This document shows positions 5,207 through 5,948 of a stretch of DNA of 5,948 nucleotides, piece after piece (within the stretch, counting starts at the first letter, position 1; every line of letters starts with the position of its first letter). The notes below the pieces were generated by a model. The model worked only from the letters and a program-made list of their open reading frames with translations. It ran no database searches and was not told where the DNA came from. This DNA comes from Paracoccaceae bacterium. Lineage in GTDB: Bacteria > Pseudomonadota > Alphaproteobacteria > Rhodobacterales > Rhodobacteraceae. The position numbers and the translations under genes were made by a program. The stretch is from positions 1-5,948 of the forward strand of contig JAAEZW010000129.1 in NCBI GenBank assembly GCA_018222665.1, given 5' to 3'.

Positions 5207-5948
5207 ATGCATTTTGCAACTGCAATCACCGAATGCCCCGATGTTTATGATCGGGACGTCTATGATGATATAACGCACCAATTCAGGGATATGGACCCAA
5301 AGGTGCAGTACTTTTTGGGCGCAGTGGCAAGCGTTAGTCCGTTTTTGACCGATCTTATGCGCAAAGAGGATGCTTGGTTACGCGAACGCTTGGACGTGAT
5401 CGAAATTGATCAATCCATCGAAATTGAAAATACCGATGACATTGGCGCAGCCCTGCGATCTGCGAAACGTCGTGTGGCCCTATGGACCGCATTGTGTGAT
5501 TTTTCAGGTATTTGGCAAGTGGAACAGGTCTGCGCCATGCTGACCGATTTCGCAGACCGTGCGGTGCAATGCGCGTTTGATCATGCGATTTTACAACAAA
5601 TCTCACGCGGTAAATTGCCGGGATTGGCGCGAGATGCGCACCCATACGATACGGGATTGTTCGTTTTGGCCATGGGCAAAATGGGCGCAGGTGAATTGAA
5701 TTATTCCTCTGACATTGATCTTATCTGCCTATTTGATGAGGCGCGTTTCCCCTTGAATGATTTTTTTGACGCACGGGCCGCCTTGATCAAGGCCACGCGC
5801 GCCGCGACGGCCCTTTTAAATGACATATCCAGCGACGGATATGTGTTTCGCACTGATTTGCGCCTGCGCCCTGATCCCGCCGTCACACCTGTTTGTATGG
5901 GGGTTGAGGCGGCAGAGCGATATTACGAAAGCCTGGGCCGTACATGGG
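5207..5948 (+). CDS. glnE: Glutamine synthetase adenylyltransferase/deadenylase, N-terminal part (continues past window)
   Basis: The frame is open from ATG 5207 to the last base (247 codons). GlnE adenylylates and deadenylylates glutamine synthetase in response to PII and glutamine, tuning nitrogen assimilation. The visible part is the first (deadenylylase) half: a helical N-terminus, then the nucleotidyltransferase signature AMGKMGAGELNYSSDIDLIC at residues 155-174 with the metal-binding Asp169 and Asp171, and GYVFRTDLRLRPDPAVTP at about 211-228 with the third Asp217 and the Arg-rich RLRP. The SSDID position is close to that in E. coli GlnE, so the N-terminus is complete. A TGA nine bases before the ATG makes this the only nearby start; the ribosome site is weak (GAAAGA). 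The second catalytic domain and regulatory regions lie beyond the window. No lesion is visible. Confidence 0.95.
   Translation, partial: MHFATAITECPDVYDRDVYDDITHQFRDMDPKVQYFLGAVASVSPFLTDLMRKEDAWLRERLDVIEIDQSIEIENTDDIGAALRSAKRRVALWTALCDFSGIWQVEQVCAMLTDFADRAVQCAFDHAILQQISRGKLPGLARDAHPYDTGLFVLAMGKMGAGELNYSSDIDLICLFDEARFPLNDFFDARAALIKATRAATALLNDISSDGYVFRTDLRLRPDPAVTPVCMGVEAAERYYESLGRTW

Noticed and set aside
5167..5229. GTG start at 5229 for the YbaK/EbsC gene, overlapping glnE
   Set aside because: ATG 5166 has a GAGGA site and matches the family N-terminus; the extension does not.
5355..5886. Minus-strand open frames inside glnE
   Set aside because: They lie antisense to the strongly conserved GlnE nucleotidyltransferase domain and lack family features.
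1..5948. CRISPR array, tRNA, insertion sequence or phage attachment site
   Set aside because: I found no spaced direct repeats, cloverleaf sequence, transposase or terminal repeats.

Overview
The window looks like ordinary chromosomal DNA from an alphaproteobacterium, most likely Rhodobacteraceae (Roseobacter group) with moderate GC. The evidence is the set of protein families: a tpiA of alphaproteobacterial type, a SufT-SufA pair, a bacterial leucyltransferase (Bpt), a DUF2852 membrane protein, an RDD protein and GlnE. I assigned these from motifs by eye and ran no search. I see no mobile element, CRISPR array, tRNA or rRNA.

Layout. Bases 1-261 (minus) are the 5' end of a cytochrome P450 gene that runs off the window, 26 bp downstream of tpiA (288-1025, minus). 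Divergent from tpiA, across 87 bp, is an isopenicillin N synthase-like 2-oxoglutarate/Fe(II) oxygenase (1113-2018, plus). It meets sufA (2019-2369, minus) tail to tail with no base between the two stop codons. sufA directly abuts sufT (2370-2732), and bpt (2807-3622) and an RDD gene (3685-4124) lie upstream on the same strand. Next come a DUF2852 gene (4194-4592, minus) and a YbaK/EbsC-type tRNA-editing deacylase (4699-5166, minus). The deacylase is divergent, across only 40 bp, from the 5' part of glnE (5207 to the window end, plus).

The most notable region is 4057-4592, where two adjacent genes are both broken as read. The RDD gene loses frame in a run of eight T (A on the plus strand). The DUF2852 gene has two in-frame TAA codons, each in the heptamer AACTAAC, although the coding sequence stays family-like and in frame through both to a third stop. 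Either this is a small patch of recent gene decay, or the sequence has errors here, or, less likely, expression is rescued by slippage or readthrough. A rho-independent-terminator-like hairpin separates the two genes, and three AT-rich or symmetric inverted repeats fill the gap between DUF2852 and the deacylase.

Functionally the genes are housekeeping: glycolysis (tpiA), Fe-S assembly (sufT, sufA), N-degron tagging (bpt), tRNA proofreading (YbaK/EbsC) and nitrogen regulation (glnE), plus two oxidative enzymes of unknown substrate (P450 and 2OG oxygenase). I found no convincing new multi-gene system.
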